Positions 6,301-11,365 of a stretch of 11,365 nt of DNA are shown here, one piece after another. The position numbers were made by a program, and so were the translations under genes. The stretch lies in contig JASHVI010000248.1 in assembly GCA_030039525.1 (NCBI GenBank), positions 1 through 11,365 of the forward strand, read 5' to 3'. Source of the stretch: Thermoplasmata archaeon. GTDB taxonomy: Archaea > Thermoplasmatota > Thermoplasmata > Lutacidiplasmatales > UBA184. The stretch's first letter is position 1, and every line of letters begins with the position of its first letter. The notes beneath the pieces were generated by a model. The model had not been told where the DNA came from. It did not search any database and was given only the letters and a program-made list of their open reading frames with translations.

Positions 6301-6547
6301 CGGCGGGGTCGAGCCCCTTCGCCCGCAGCCCGGCCTCGACCGCCCGCCAGCGCTCGAGCCCCGGCGAGGCGCTCGTGCTCGGCTCGGGCGGCGTCGGGAC
6401 CGGTCGGGCGGCCGTCGAGCGAGCGGGCACGAGGCTCGACGGGAGCGGGGCCGCCGTCCGCGAGGTCGCCCCGAGGGCCGACGGGGCGGCGAAGGAGACC
6501 GCCAAGAGTAGCACCGCCACGAAGGCGACCGCCCGCGGAGTCGGCAT
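3341..6547 (-). CDS. Secreted membrane-anchored thermopsin-like (peptidase A5-related) multidomain exoprotein
   Basis: A 1068-residue surface protein. The N-terminal signal peptide is MPTPRAVAFVAVLLLAVSFA plus an 'APSALGA' cleavage region (about 1-27). A low-complexity Pro/Ser linker follows. A thermopsin-like domain (about 100-370) begins 'SPLYTNAPAPMGVADIG' and has the 'YGIQLNSV' and 'DYLVFNSSVG' type segments of that acid-protease family. Residues about 583-760 resemble a NosD-like right-handed beta-helix ('NCSNDLIAANTF', 'GGTNNTVWGNTF', 'QGGNYWSNYG'). Two related domains of about 75-85 residues follow (about 786-860 and 861-945; 'GETGLPAGDLWNV' and 'PAGLADGALWEV'), then a PEGA-type domain (about 947-1014). 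One membrane helix (about 1033-1053) precedes a short proline-rich tail. More than 30 N-x-S/T sequons suggest heavy glycosylation. ATG at 6547 is preceded by GGAGGGAG at good spacing. Protease activity is inferred from family resemblance; I could not assign catalytic residues. Confidence 0.82.
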   Translation of the reverse strand: MPTPRAVAFVAVLLLAVSFAAPSALGATSRTAAPLPSSLVPARSTAARPVPTPPEPSTSASPGLERWRAVEAGLRAKGLDPAGLHLPNFAAEKVRPDQPVSPLYTNAPAPMGVADIGLRNVSGQLTPYALNSTSVAGTVSITNLTSLYVDGDGPDSYGIQLNSVANGVTIFGNSSFEFWSQNYATYTVSTDQLVLGDEVWNFSSFSGNFPANGIYAYSPDGNLSFLPYLYQGYGPTITVGYPFSLTLFLNSSIFEDRPVLYFNYSVTNATFSESGSFDYLVFNSSVGAPTGPAPTAYYQADGYSYDPIGLINDMEIDVLGNDDGDTTLFYEANATISLQYWNATLGRLVEVPSAFNAGQETGETSNGLSVTSSGGADPHGVIRSGPSFLGGLWNYSAYTAVAPVTIHLRPAEAFLFINQGPRLEADDSQWVPTNPNGTTTIDLPFNGSFYFEFLFSEYAPQGFPVAVGGPETFLVHLLHDETDGVYTPLIAIGNAEVANLSVAGNGTPANPYELESNEYGPIAPEFTTWDDYLFPLFPGLLLAGTNVWVVATPPPFDVQYSAAQLTEGLADGLGLPASNQLQLQLYDASNVTLTGAASIGGWLSVYEGGFAESSLVLWNCSNDLIAANTFADEGVALGLFGGTNNTVWGNTFETAAPLTTSPGSLMNSGPALTGINETESGDLLYNNYLSVALPSVTPTVNPFTCDQFGECPAVAYSDTWNVTPQPASDGTIVHGLNLTGSILGVGPQGGNYWSNYGTQTAPFGVLPYTDGGAITVGGDYAPLLPFALFPVTVGETGLPAGDLWNVSADGVATASNGSSIGIALPNGTYPLTVGAPAGYVGSGPAALSVDGAPVGVEVVFRTLANLTFQPAGLADGALWEVSVSGSGLPAENGTGVGPATTVTFTLPVGPYNYTASAAGYDAEPPNGSVTLPAGGLVTPVTFAPISGTIALRVSPASASVYIDGRPVVIPGGNLTTNATPGLHALEVGAPGYATAFDNVSVVSGRTTYVNITLQVIGPTGTSTATGLSGEAEVIIAILLVGFVLAALLLVYYATREGPPPPPRPGGPV

Positions 6548-6676
6548 AGCTCCCTCCGGCACCGGCGGCGCTCGCAAAAGGCCTTGGGGGCGGCGCCGCG
6601 GGGCGCGGCGCTCGACCGCCCGCCGCCCGTAAGTACCCGGGAGGCGGGGCGGAGCCGGGAGGTCGCGACGGGGTCC
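6548..6676. promoter_or_regulatory. Divergent promoter region between the exoprotein and zinc-ribbon genes
   Basis: The spacer of 129 bp separates two outward-facing genes. On the minus strand, a TTTTGC element (about 6574-6579) lies around 30 nt before the exoprotein ATG, followed by a clear Shine-Dalgarno GGAGGGAG. On the plus strand, CGTAAGTAC (6629-6637) lies about 44 nt before the ATG at 6677, with GGGAGG (6657-6662) between them. These are weak TATA-like matches in GC-rich DNA. Confidence 0.3.
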
Positions 6677-7510
6677 ATGTCCCGAGAGGAGGCGACGCGC
6701 CCGGCCCGGGCGCCCCGGGAGGGCGCCGCGGAGAGGACGGTCCGGGGCGCGGAGGCCGGCTCCGGGCCGGTACCGGTCGATGCGTCCGCCCGATCGACCC
6801 CGCAGCGCGTGCCCTCGGTCCGATCGGCGACGCTCCCCTGCGAGGTCTGCGGGGAGGAGACCCCGCATCGGATCCTCCGGCTCGAGCCGCGCGGATCGGG
6901 GAGCGCCGGGATCGCGCGCTGTTCCCGCTGCCGCTGGACCCACCCGTTCGAGGAGCTCCCTCCGAGGACGGCCGGGCTCTGGCTGGTCGTGTCGGAGGGC
7001 CGGCGCTCGCGCCGGGAGCCGCTCGAGCTGCCGGCCCGCACCGTGCTCGCCGTCGAGGAGGCGCTTCCCGGTCCCGAACCGGCGTGGCGGGTCACCCGGC
7101 TCGAACGGCCCGACGGACGCACCTCGCGCGTGCTCCGCGCCGAGGAGACCCGCACCGTCTGGGCCGTGCCCTGGAGGGCGCCGGCCGTCGCGGTCTCGCT
7201 GATCGAGGGCGCGCGCACGCGACCCCTCCGCTGGACCCCCTCGCCCGGGTCCACGGTGCGGATCGGGGAGCGCGTCGAGATCGCCGGGGTCTCGGCGTTC
7301 GTCGTCGGGTTCCGGGCCCGAGGACGCACCTGGCGGCGCTCCGGCGACGCGATGCCCGTGGAGGAGCTCGACCGTCTCTACGCCCGGCGGATCGCGAGGC
7401 CCCCCGCCGGGAGCAGCGACTGGAGCAGGGGGCGGGGTAGGCCGAGGTCGCGCACCAGCTCGACCTCGATCTCGGCCCGGCGCCGCTCCTCGCCGGGGGT
7501 CACCAGGTAG
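6677..7510 (+). CDS. Archaeal zinc-ribbon protein resembling the HVO_0476 family
   Basis: A 277-residue protein of unknown function. After a basic, probably disordered N-terminus (1-50), a treble-Cys-pair zinc ribbon appears: 'CEVCGEETPHRIL' (Cys55, Cys58) and 'ARCSRCRWTHPFE' (Cys82, Cys85). A beta-rich region follows (about 98-225), with motifs such as 'RTVWAVPWRAP' and 'STVRIGERVEIAGVSAFVVGF' that recall a small nucleic-acid-binding barrel. It ends with 'MPVEELDRLYARRI'. The layout fits the conserved archaeal HVO_0476 zinc-finger family, whose role is not established. An alternative start is GTG at 6809. The last 32 or so residues are Arg/Ser-rich and are read antisense to the end of rqcH (7378-7510). 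They may be a non-functional extension after the conserved body. Confidence 0.72.
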   Translation: MSREEATRPARAPREGAAERTVRGAEAGSGPVPVDASARSTPQRVPSVRSATLPCEVCGEETPHRILRLEPRGSGSAGIARCSRCRWTHPFEELPPRTAGLWLVVSEGRRSRREPLELPARTVLAVEEALPGPEPAWRVTRLERPDGRTSRVLRAEETRTVWAVPWRAPAVAVSLIEGARTRPLRWTPSPGSTVRIGERVEIAGVSAFVVGFRARGRTWRRSGDAMPVEELDRLYARRIARPPAGSSDWSRGRGRPRSRTSSTSISARRRSSPGVTR

Positions 7511-9273
7511 CGGGCCGTCCCGTTCCGTCGGATCGCCTCCGGCGGTCCCGCGGTCCACCTCGGGGCTCCGTCGATCTCCTGCGTGCCGAGCGCGAGCTCC
7601 AGCGGGAGGTCCTTCAGCGGGTGCTTGGTGCCGTGGATCACCCAGGCGCCCCGGGCGACGAACTCGCCGCTCGCCGCGGTCTTGGATACCTGATCCGGCA
7701 GGACCCAGAAGGCGTCGGCGGCCGCGTGGCCCGCCCTCCAGGCCTTCGAGAAGGAGACCGCGAACTCCCCGGCCTCGCGCAGCGTCGCCTCGCCGGGCTC
7801 CGGGCCGGGGAACGCGGACCGCTTCACGAGGACGCTGGCGGCCCCGTGCAGGTCCGCATGCACGTACCGGTCCTCGTGGCCGAGGTGCTTCTTCACGAGC
7901 TGGTCGTTCGAGGCCGCGTCGCGGCCGGCGAGCACGAGGACCCCCTCGGAGGACCGGAACCACCGGAATCTCTCGAACCAGAGCCTTCGAGCCGGGGGTG
8001 GGACCGGGGGTCGCCCCCCGGTCGCGGGCGCTGCCGGTCCGATCGGTTCGGCGAGGGCCCGCTGGGTGACCTCGAGGGCGGCGCGCGCCCCGGAGAGCTT
8101 CGCCCGCAGCCGCTTCCCCTCCTCGAAGAGCCGCCGGGCCGAGGCGTCGACCGGGCGATCGCGGAGGAGCGGAACCTCGAGGTCCCCGAGGCGGACCTCC
8201 GCCACCTCGGGTCCCTCCGCGTCGAGGCCCGCGCGGAGGCGTTCGGCCTCCTCGAACCGGTCGAGGATGCGCTCGGCCTTCGCGGAGAGGCTCGAGGCCT
8301 CCCGGTCGAGCGCCTCGATCGCGGTGCGCTGCTGGCGGAGGGTCCGCTCGAGCCGTCCCTCGGCGGTCCGGGTCGGCGTTCGGGGCCCGGGCGAAGGCCC
8401 GAGACGACGGAAGTACTCGAGGCTGGCCTCGCCGAAGCTCGGGAGACGCTCGGCGGTCAGGGTGGCGTCCCGCTCTCGGAACACCGATCGGAAGGGGGTC
8501 ACGTCGACGAGGTTCCGATCGCGTCGGTACAGGAACGCCGGCCCGCCGCGATCGACCTCCTCGAGCAGCCGGCCCGCCGCCTCGTGGATCCGGGCCGCCA
8601 CCTCCGCGGCCTCCCGGTCGGCCCCGACGCGGCCGTCGAGTCCGGTGCGGGCGAGCAGCTCCTCCGCGAGGGGGCCTCCGAAGCCGACCCGGGCGGCGAG
8701 GGTGCTGACCCGGTCGGCCGTCGACCCGGCCAGGTGGCCCTCGATCCAGGTCGCCTCGGCGCGCCACGGATCCGGACGCCCCGGGGCGGGGCGGTACGGC
8801 GACTTCGCCCGGAGGCTCCGGTGGGCCCAGACCCTCGGCCGTGCGACGGCGAGCAGCACCCCCTCGCTGACGAGCAGGAGGTTCCCCGTGCCGAACATCT
8901 CGACGATCAGGTCGATCGGGGGAGTCCCGTCCGACCGCCCGAGCCGTGCCGCGAGCGTGCGCTCGCCGGCCGGGTCCGGGACCTCGACGAGGGAGCTCCC
9001 CGCGAGCCGGCGGCGGAGCTCCTGCGCGAACGGCCCCGGGCTCTCCGGATGGGGCGGCGCCTCCGCGACCACGGCCCCGAAGACGCCGGGCCGGAGCAGC
9101 AGCTCGGCCCGGCCTCCGCCGCGGGGCCGCAGCGAGAGGACCCACCCCTCCGGGGAGAGGTCGAAGACCTTGTCGACGCGCGGGCGGTCGAGGCTCCGCA
9201 GCTCGCGCGCGAGGGCCCGGACGTCGAGGGCGCTGAACCGGGCCTTCGGGGCGGCGCCCTCCGGCTCCTCCAC
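7378..9273 (-). CDS. rqcH: RqcH/NEMF-family (NFACT) ribosome quality-control protein
   Basis: A 631-residue NFACT protein. Homologues bind the large ribosomal subunit carrying a stalled peptidyl-tRNA and, in bacteria and eukaryotes, promote C-terminal tailing of the nascent chain. The N-terminal NFACT-N half opens 'RFSALDVRALARELRSL' (12-28) and has 'LIVEMFGTGNLLLV' (122-135). A helix-hairpin-helix-like stretch follows (about 188-215, 'GGPLAEELLARTGL'), then a long coiled coil (about 300-410). The NFACT-R domain (about 427-560) has the signature 'AGRDAASNDQLVKKHLG', 'YVHADLHGA' and 'WVIHGTKHPLKDLPLELALG'. The conserved Asp-Arg pair of NFACT-N appears as Glu104-Arg105. I chose GTG at 9273 because GGGGGGAG lies 5 nt upstream and a CTTTAA element about 40 nt upstream. 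An upstream in-frame extension to 9408 lacks family features and would overlap the divergent acyl-CoA dehydrogenase gene. Confidence 0.9.
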   Translation of the reverse strand: MEEPEGAAPKARFSALDVRALARELRSLDRPRVDKVFDLSPEGWVLSLRPRGGGRAELLLRPGVFGAVVAEAPPHPESPGPFAQELRRRLAGSSLVEVPDPAGERTLAARLGRSDGTPPIDLIVEMFGTGNLLLVSEGVLLAVARPRVWAHRSLRAKSPYRPAPGRPDPWRAEATWIEGHLAGSTADRVSTLAARVGFGGPLAEELLARTGLDGRVGADREAAEVAARIHEAAGRLLEEVDRGGPAFLYRRDRNLVDVTPFRSVFRERDATLTAERLPSFGEASLEYFRRLGPSPGPRTPTRTAEGRLERTLRQQRTAIEALDREASSLSAKAERILDRFEEAERLRAGLDAEGPEVAEVRLGDLEVPLLRDRPVDASARRLFEEGKRLRAKLSGARAALEVTQRALAEPIGPAAPATGGRPPVPPPARRLWFERFRWFRSSEGVLVLAGRDAASNDQLVKKHLGHEDRYVHADLHGAASVLVKRSAFPGPEPGEATLREAGEFAVSFSKAWRAGHAAADAFWVLPDQVSKTAASGEFVARGAWVIHGTKHPLKDLPLELALGTQEIDGAPRWTAGPPEAIRRNGTARYLVTPGEERRRAEIEVELVRDLGLPRPLLQSLLPAGGLAIRRA

Positions 9274-9307
9274 GGCCGCTCCCCCCGAGAAACTCGACTC
9301 CCCGGAC

Positions 9308-9316
9308 CCGTTAAAG
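9308..9316 (-). promoter_or_regulatory. Putative TATA element for rqcH
   Basis: Read on the minus strand, CTTTAACGG is centred about 40 nt upstream of the GTG at 9273. Transcription would begin near 9287 and leave a leader of about 14 nt carrying the GGGGGGAG ribosome-binding site. The same bases lie only 11-16 nt before the divergent acyl-CoA dehydrogenase ATG, too close to be its TATA box. Confidence 0.4.
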
Positions 9317-9326
9317 GCGCGGCCAC

Positions 9327-10469
9327 ATGGCAACCGATGGGGACGTGGCGCCCGGCGGAGCGTGGAGGGACCGGGCCCGGCACTTCGCCGAGCGATGGCT
9401 CCTCCCATCGGCGGAGGCGATCGACCGGGAGGACCGGGTCCCGAGAGAGCTCCTGGAGGAGCTCGGCCGGGAGGGACTGCTCGGCGTCGGGCTGACCCCG
9501 GAGTACGGCGGCCGCGCGGGCTCGACGGCCGACGTGGCCGCGGTCCTCGAGGAGCTGGCCCGGGGGAGCCCGGCGGTGGCGACCATGGTCGCGGTCCACC
9601 TCTCGGTCGCGGCGGCTCCCGTGGAGCGCTGGGGGACCGCCGAGCAGAAGGAGCGCTTCCTCCGGCCCCTGGCCGAGGGACGAGTGATCGGCGCCTTCGC
9701 GCTCACCGAGGCCTCCGCGGGCTCGGACGCCGCCCGCATCGGCTGCCGGTACGAGGCGGTACCGGGAGGCTTCCGGATCCGGGGCGCGAAGCTGTTCATC
9801 ACCGACGCGGACCTCGCGGGGGTGATCCTCGCCTTCGCGACGCGGGACCCGGCGCTCGGCCACCGGGGGATCAGCGCCTTCCTCGTGTCGGCCGGCACCC
9901 CGGGTCTTTCGGTGACGCAGCGGCTCGACAAGCTCGGGCTGCGGGGCAGCACCACCACGGAGCTCTTCTTCGACGGGGTCGCGCTCCCTCCCGACTCCCG
10001 ACTCGGCCCCGAGGGCGAGGGCTTCACGGTCGCGATGGAGGCCCTGGCGGGGGGCCGCATCGGCATCGCCGCGTGCGCGCTCGGCACGGCCCGGGCCGCC
10101 TACGAGGTGCTCGTCGAGACGGTCCGGAACGATCCGAGCGACGCCCACCGGGCGGAGGTGGCGCGGGCGTTCGTCGGCCTCGAGGCGGCCTCGGGGCTCG
10201 TGGGGGCGGCAGCCTCCGCACGGGACGCGGGCCGGCCGTACGTCGCGACGGCCTCGGCCGCCAAGCTCGCCGCGTCGCGCCTCGCCGTCGAGATCGCCTC
10301 GAAGGGACTCGAGCTCGCCGGACGCCCCGGGGCCCGGGCGGGCTCGGCCGCCGAGCGGCTCTGGCGCGACGCCCGGGTCTTCCCCATCGTCGAGGGGACC
10401 ACCGAGATCCAGGAGCTGATCCTCGGACGCGAGCTCCTCGGGCGGTCCGGGGCCTCCGATCCCGCCTAG
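9327..10469 (+). CDS. Acyl-CoA dehydrogenase
   Basis: A 380-residue flavoenzyme of the acyl-CoA dehydrogenase family, which oxidises acyl-CoA to enoyl-CoA and passes electrons to ETF. The N-terminal helical domain has 'WRDRARHFAERWLLPSA' (13-29) and 'GLTPEYGGRAG' (55-65). The FAD-binding signature 'GAFALTEASAGSD' is at 122-134. The beta domain carries 'KLGLRGSTTTELFFDGVALP' (202-221). The C-terminal 'VEGTTEIQELILGRELLG' (355-372) contains Glu356, matching the catalytic-base position of the short/medium-chain group. The segment after 'GTARAAYEVLVETVRN' is about eight residues shorter than usual and lacks the 'R-x-x-FG-x-P' loop. ATG at 9327 has no Shine-Dalgarno sequence. It is divergent from rqcH and followed 54 nt later by hel308. 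No beta-oxidation partners are in view, so its substrate could be a fatty, branched-chain or other acyl-CoA. Confidence 0.9.
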   Translation: MATDGDVAPGGAWRDRARHFAERWLLPSAEAIDREDRVPRELLEELGREGLLGVGLTPEYGGRAGSTADVAAVLEELARGSPAVATMVAVHLSVAAAPVERWGTAEQKERFLRPLAEGRVIGAFALTEASAGSDAARIGCRYEAVPGGFRIRGAKLFITDADLAGVILAFATRDPALGHRGISAFLVSAGTPGLSVTQRLDKLGLRGSTTTELFFDGVALPPDSRLGPEGEGFTVAMEALAGGRIGIAACALGTARAAYEVLVETVRNDPSDAHRAEVARAFVGLEAASGLVGAAASARDAGRPYVATASAAKLAASRLAVEIASKGLELAGRPGARAGSAAERLWRDARVFPIVEGTTEIQELILGRELLGRSGASDPA

Positions 10470-10493
10470 GCCGGTGGGCGCCGCGGCGCGCAC

Positions 10494-10510
10494 GCTCTTA
10501 GCCCGAGAGC
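10494..10510 (+). promoter_or_regulatory. Putative hel308 promoter with small inverted repeat
   Basis: A TATA-like CTCTTAGC (10495-10502) is centred about 26 nt before the GTG at 10524, the spacing expected for a leaderless archaeal transcript. No Shine-Dalgarno sequence precedes that start. The same bases form the left side of a GCTCT/AGAGC dyad (10494-10498 and 10506-10510), which could also be a small hairpin at the end of the acyl-CoA dehydrogenase message. Confidence 0.35.
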
Positions 10511-10523
10511 GGTAGCACCGCGC

Positions 10524-11365
10524 GTGTCCCGAGCGAGCGCCCGACCCCCGGCGCCGTCCGATCGCGTCGGCCTCGAGCGATTCGGGCTCGACCCCGGGAT
10601 CCTCGAGGTGCTGCGCCAGGAGAAGATCGAGTCGCTCTATCCGCCCCAGGCGGAGGCCCTCGGGCCGGTCCTCGAGGGCCGGAGCGTCGTGCTCGCCTGC
10701 CCGACGGCCTCCGGGAAGTCCCTCATCGCCTACCTGGCGCTGCTGCGCGCCGTCCGCGCCGGGCGGACCGGCCTCTACTTCGTGCCCCTGCGCGCGCTGG
10801 CCCACGAGAAGCACGAGGAGCTCGCGCGGTTCGCGAGCCTCGGCGTGCGCGTCGGGGTCTCCGTCGGCGACTTCGACCTTCCCTCGAAGGCCCTCGAGAA
10901 GCTCGACATCCTCGTCGCGACGAGCGAGAAGGCGGACGCGCTCCTCCGCCGCGGGAACCCGTGGCTCGACCGGCTCGGTGCCGTCGTGGCCGACGAGGTC
11001 CACCTGCTGCGCGATGCGGAGCGCGGCCCCACGCTCGAGATCAGCCTCACGAGGCTCCGGCGCCGCAACCCTGACCTCCCGATCATCGCCCTCTCCGCGA
11101 CCGTCGGGAACTCGCGCGAGATCGCCGACTGGCTCGGCGCGGTCCACGTGGCGAGCGAGTTCCGGCCGGTCCCGCTCAAGCTCGGCGTCTACCGGGAGGG
11201 CCGGATCACGTTCACGGACCTCTCGACCGAGGAGCTCCCCCCGCCGGGCGAGCCGCTGCCGCGTCTCGTGCGCTCCGTGATCGAGGCGGGCGGGCAGGCG
11301 CTCGTCTTCGTGAGCACCCGACGCGCGAGCGAGCAGGCCGCGCAGGCTCTCGCCGGCACGGTCCG
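10524..11365 (+). CDS. hel308: ATP-dependent DNA helicase Hel308, 5' part (truncated by window edge)
   Basis: The first 280 codons of a superfamily 2 helicase that in archaea unwinds 3'-tailed forks and lagging strands during replication-fork repair. Motifs appear in order: Q-motif-like 'LYPPQAEAL' (38-46), Walker A 'CPTASGKSLIAYL' (59-71), motif Ia 'VPLRALAHEK' (87-96) and Ib 'VATSEKADALLRR' (131-143). Then come DEVH 'ADEVHLLRDAERGPTLE' (156-172), motif III 'ALSATVGNSREIADWLG' (189-205), 'EFRPVPLKLGVY' (212-223), and the start of RecA2 at 'QALVFVSTRRASEQ' (258-271). These are diagnostic of Hel308, not of Hjm-unrelated Ski2 RNA helicases. GTG at 10524 is the probable start, with no Shine-Dalgarno sequence and a TATA-like element about 26 nt upstream. 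The winged-helix, ratchet and C-terminal HLH domains would lie beyond the right edge. Confidence 0.93.
   Translation, partial: MSRASARPPAPSDRVGLERFGLDPGILEVLRQEKIESLYPPQAEALGPVLEGRSVVLACPTASGKSLIAYLALLRAVRAGRTGLYFVPLRALAHEKHEELARFASLGVRVGVSVGDFDLPSKALEKLDILVATSEKADALLRRGNPWLDRLGAVVADEVHLLRDAERGPTLEISLTRLRRRNPDLPIIALSATVGNSREIADWLGAVHVASEFRPVPLKLGVYREGRITFTDLSTEELPPPGEPLPRLVRSVIEAGGQALVFVSTRRASEQAAQALAGTV

Noticed and set aside
2942..6511. 1189-codon open frame on the plus strand opposite the exoprotein gene
   Set aside because: It is Arg/Gly/Val/Asp-rich, has no recognisable domain and mirrors the codon pattern of the real minus-strand gene. High GC content makes such shadow frames long.
6548..9145. 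Upstream extension of the exoprotein reading frame through the zinc-ribbon and rqcH region
   Set aside because: The extension is Arg/Pro/Gly-rich noise in the wrong frame of rqcH. A clear signal peptide and Shine-Dalgarno sequence mark the true start at 6547.
8907..11147. 746-codon minus-strand frame across the acyl-CoA dehydrogenase and hel308 genes
   Set aside because: Composition is repetitive charged residues with no domain, and both opposite-strand genes have complete, correctly ordered family motifs.
1..11365. CRISPR array, insertion sequence, integrase or prophage genes
   Set aside because: I found no regularly spaced repeats, no transposase or integrase motifs, and no terminal inverted repeats flanked by target-site duplications.

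Overview
The window is very GC-rich and looks archaeal. The evidence is a Hel308-type DNA repair helicase, an archaeal zinc-ribbon protein resembling the HVO_0476 family, an archaeal-type RqcH/NEMF homologue, and a large secreted thermopsin-like protein with a C-terminal membrane anchor. Several starts also lack a Shine-Dalgarno sequence and have only a weak TATA-like element upstream. The thermopsin-like protein carries 'ETGLPAG' repeats and a NosD-like region. Together with the base composition, this points to the Thermoplasmatota, plausibly one of the high-GC uncultured environmental lineages. That placement is inference, because no rRNA or other marker is present.

Layout. Positions 1-362 contain no convincing gene but hold several perfect dyads, including a 13-bp-arm AT-rich palindrome at 127-156. 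At 363-985 lies a compact toxin-antitoxin pair: an AbrB-fold antitoxin overlapped by a PIN-domain (VapC-like) toxin that lacks a standard start codon. Positions 986-1276 are non-coding with strong inverted repeats. At 1277-3296, three same-strand genes encode an HxlR-type regulator, a tautomerase-superfamily protein and a metallo-beta-lactamase-fold hydrolase. They look like a small accessory stress or catabolic cassette. Both enzymes depart from expectation at a residue that normally matters for catalysis.

At 3341-6547 (minus) lies the 1068-residue secreted, membrane-anchored thermopsin-like protein. It is divergent from the zinc-ribbon gene at 6677-7510 (plus), which overlaps convergently by 133 bp the end of rqcH at 7378-9273 (minus). 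rqcH is divergent, across 53 bp, from an acyl-CoA dehydrogenase gene at 9327-10469 (plus). The hel308 gene starts at 10524 and runs off the right edge.

Functionally, the right half is mostly housekeeping (ribosome quality control, lipid oxidation, replication-fork repair) plus an exoprotein. The left third is accessory: toxin-antitoxin pair, regulator and small enzymes. I found no CRISPR array, insertion sequence, rRNA or credible tRNA. I see no complete novel multi-gene system. The points most worth a second look are the palindrome-rich leader, the catalytic-site deviations in three enzymes, and the HxlR-tautomerase-MBL cassette.
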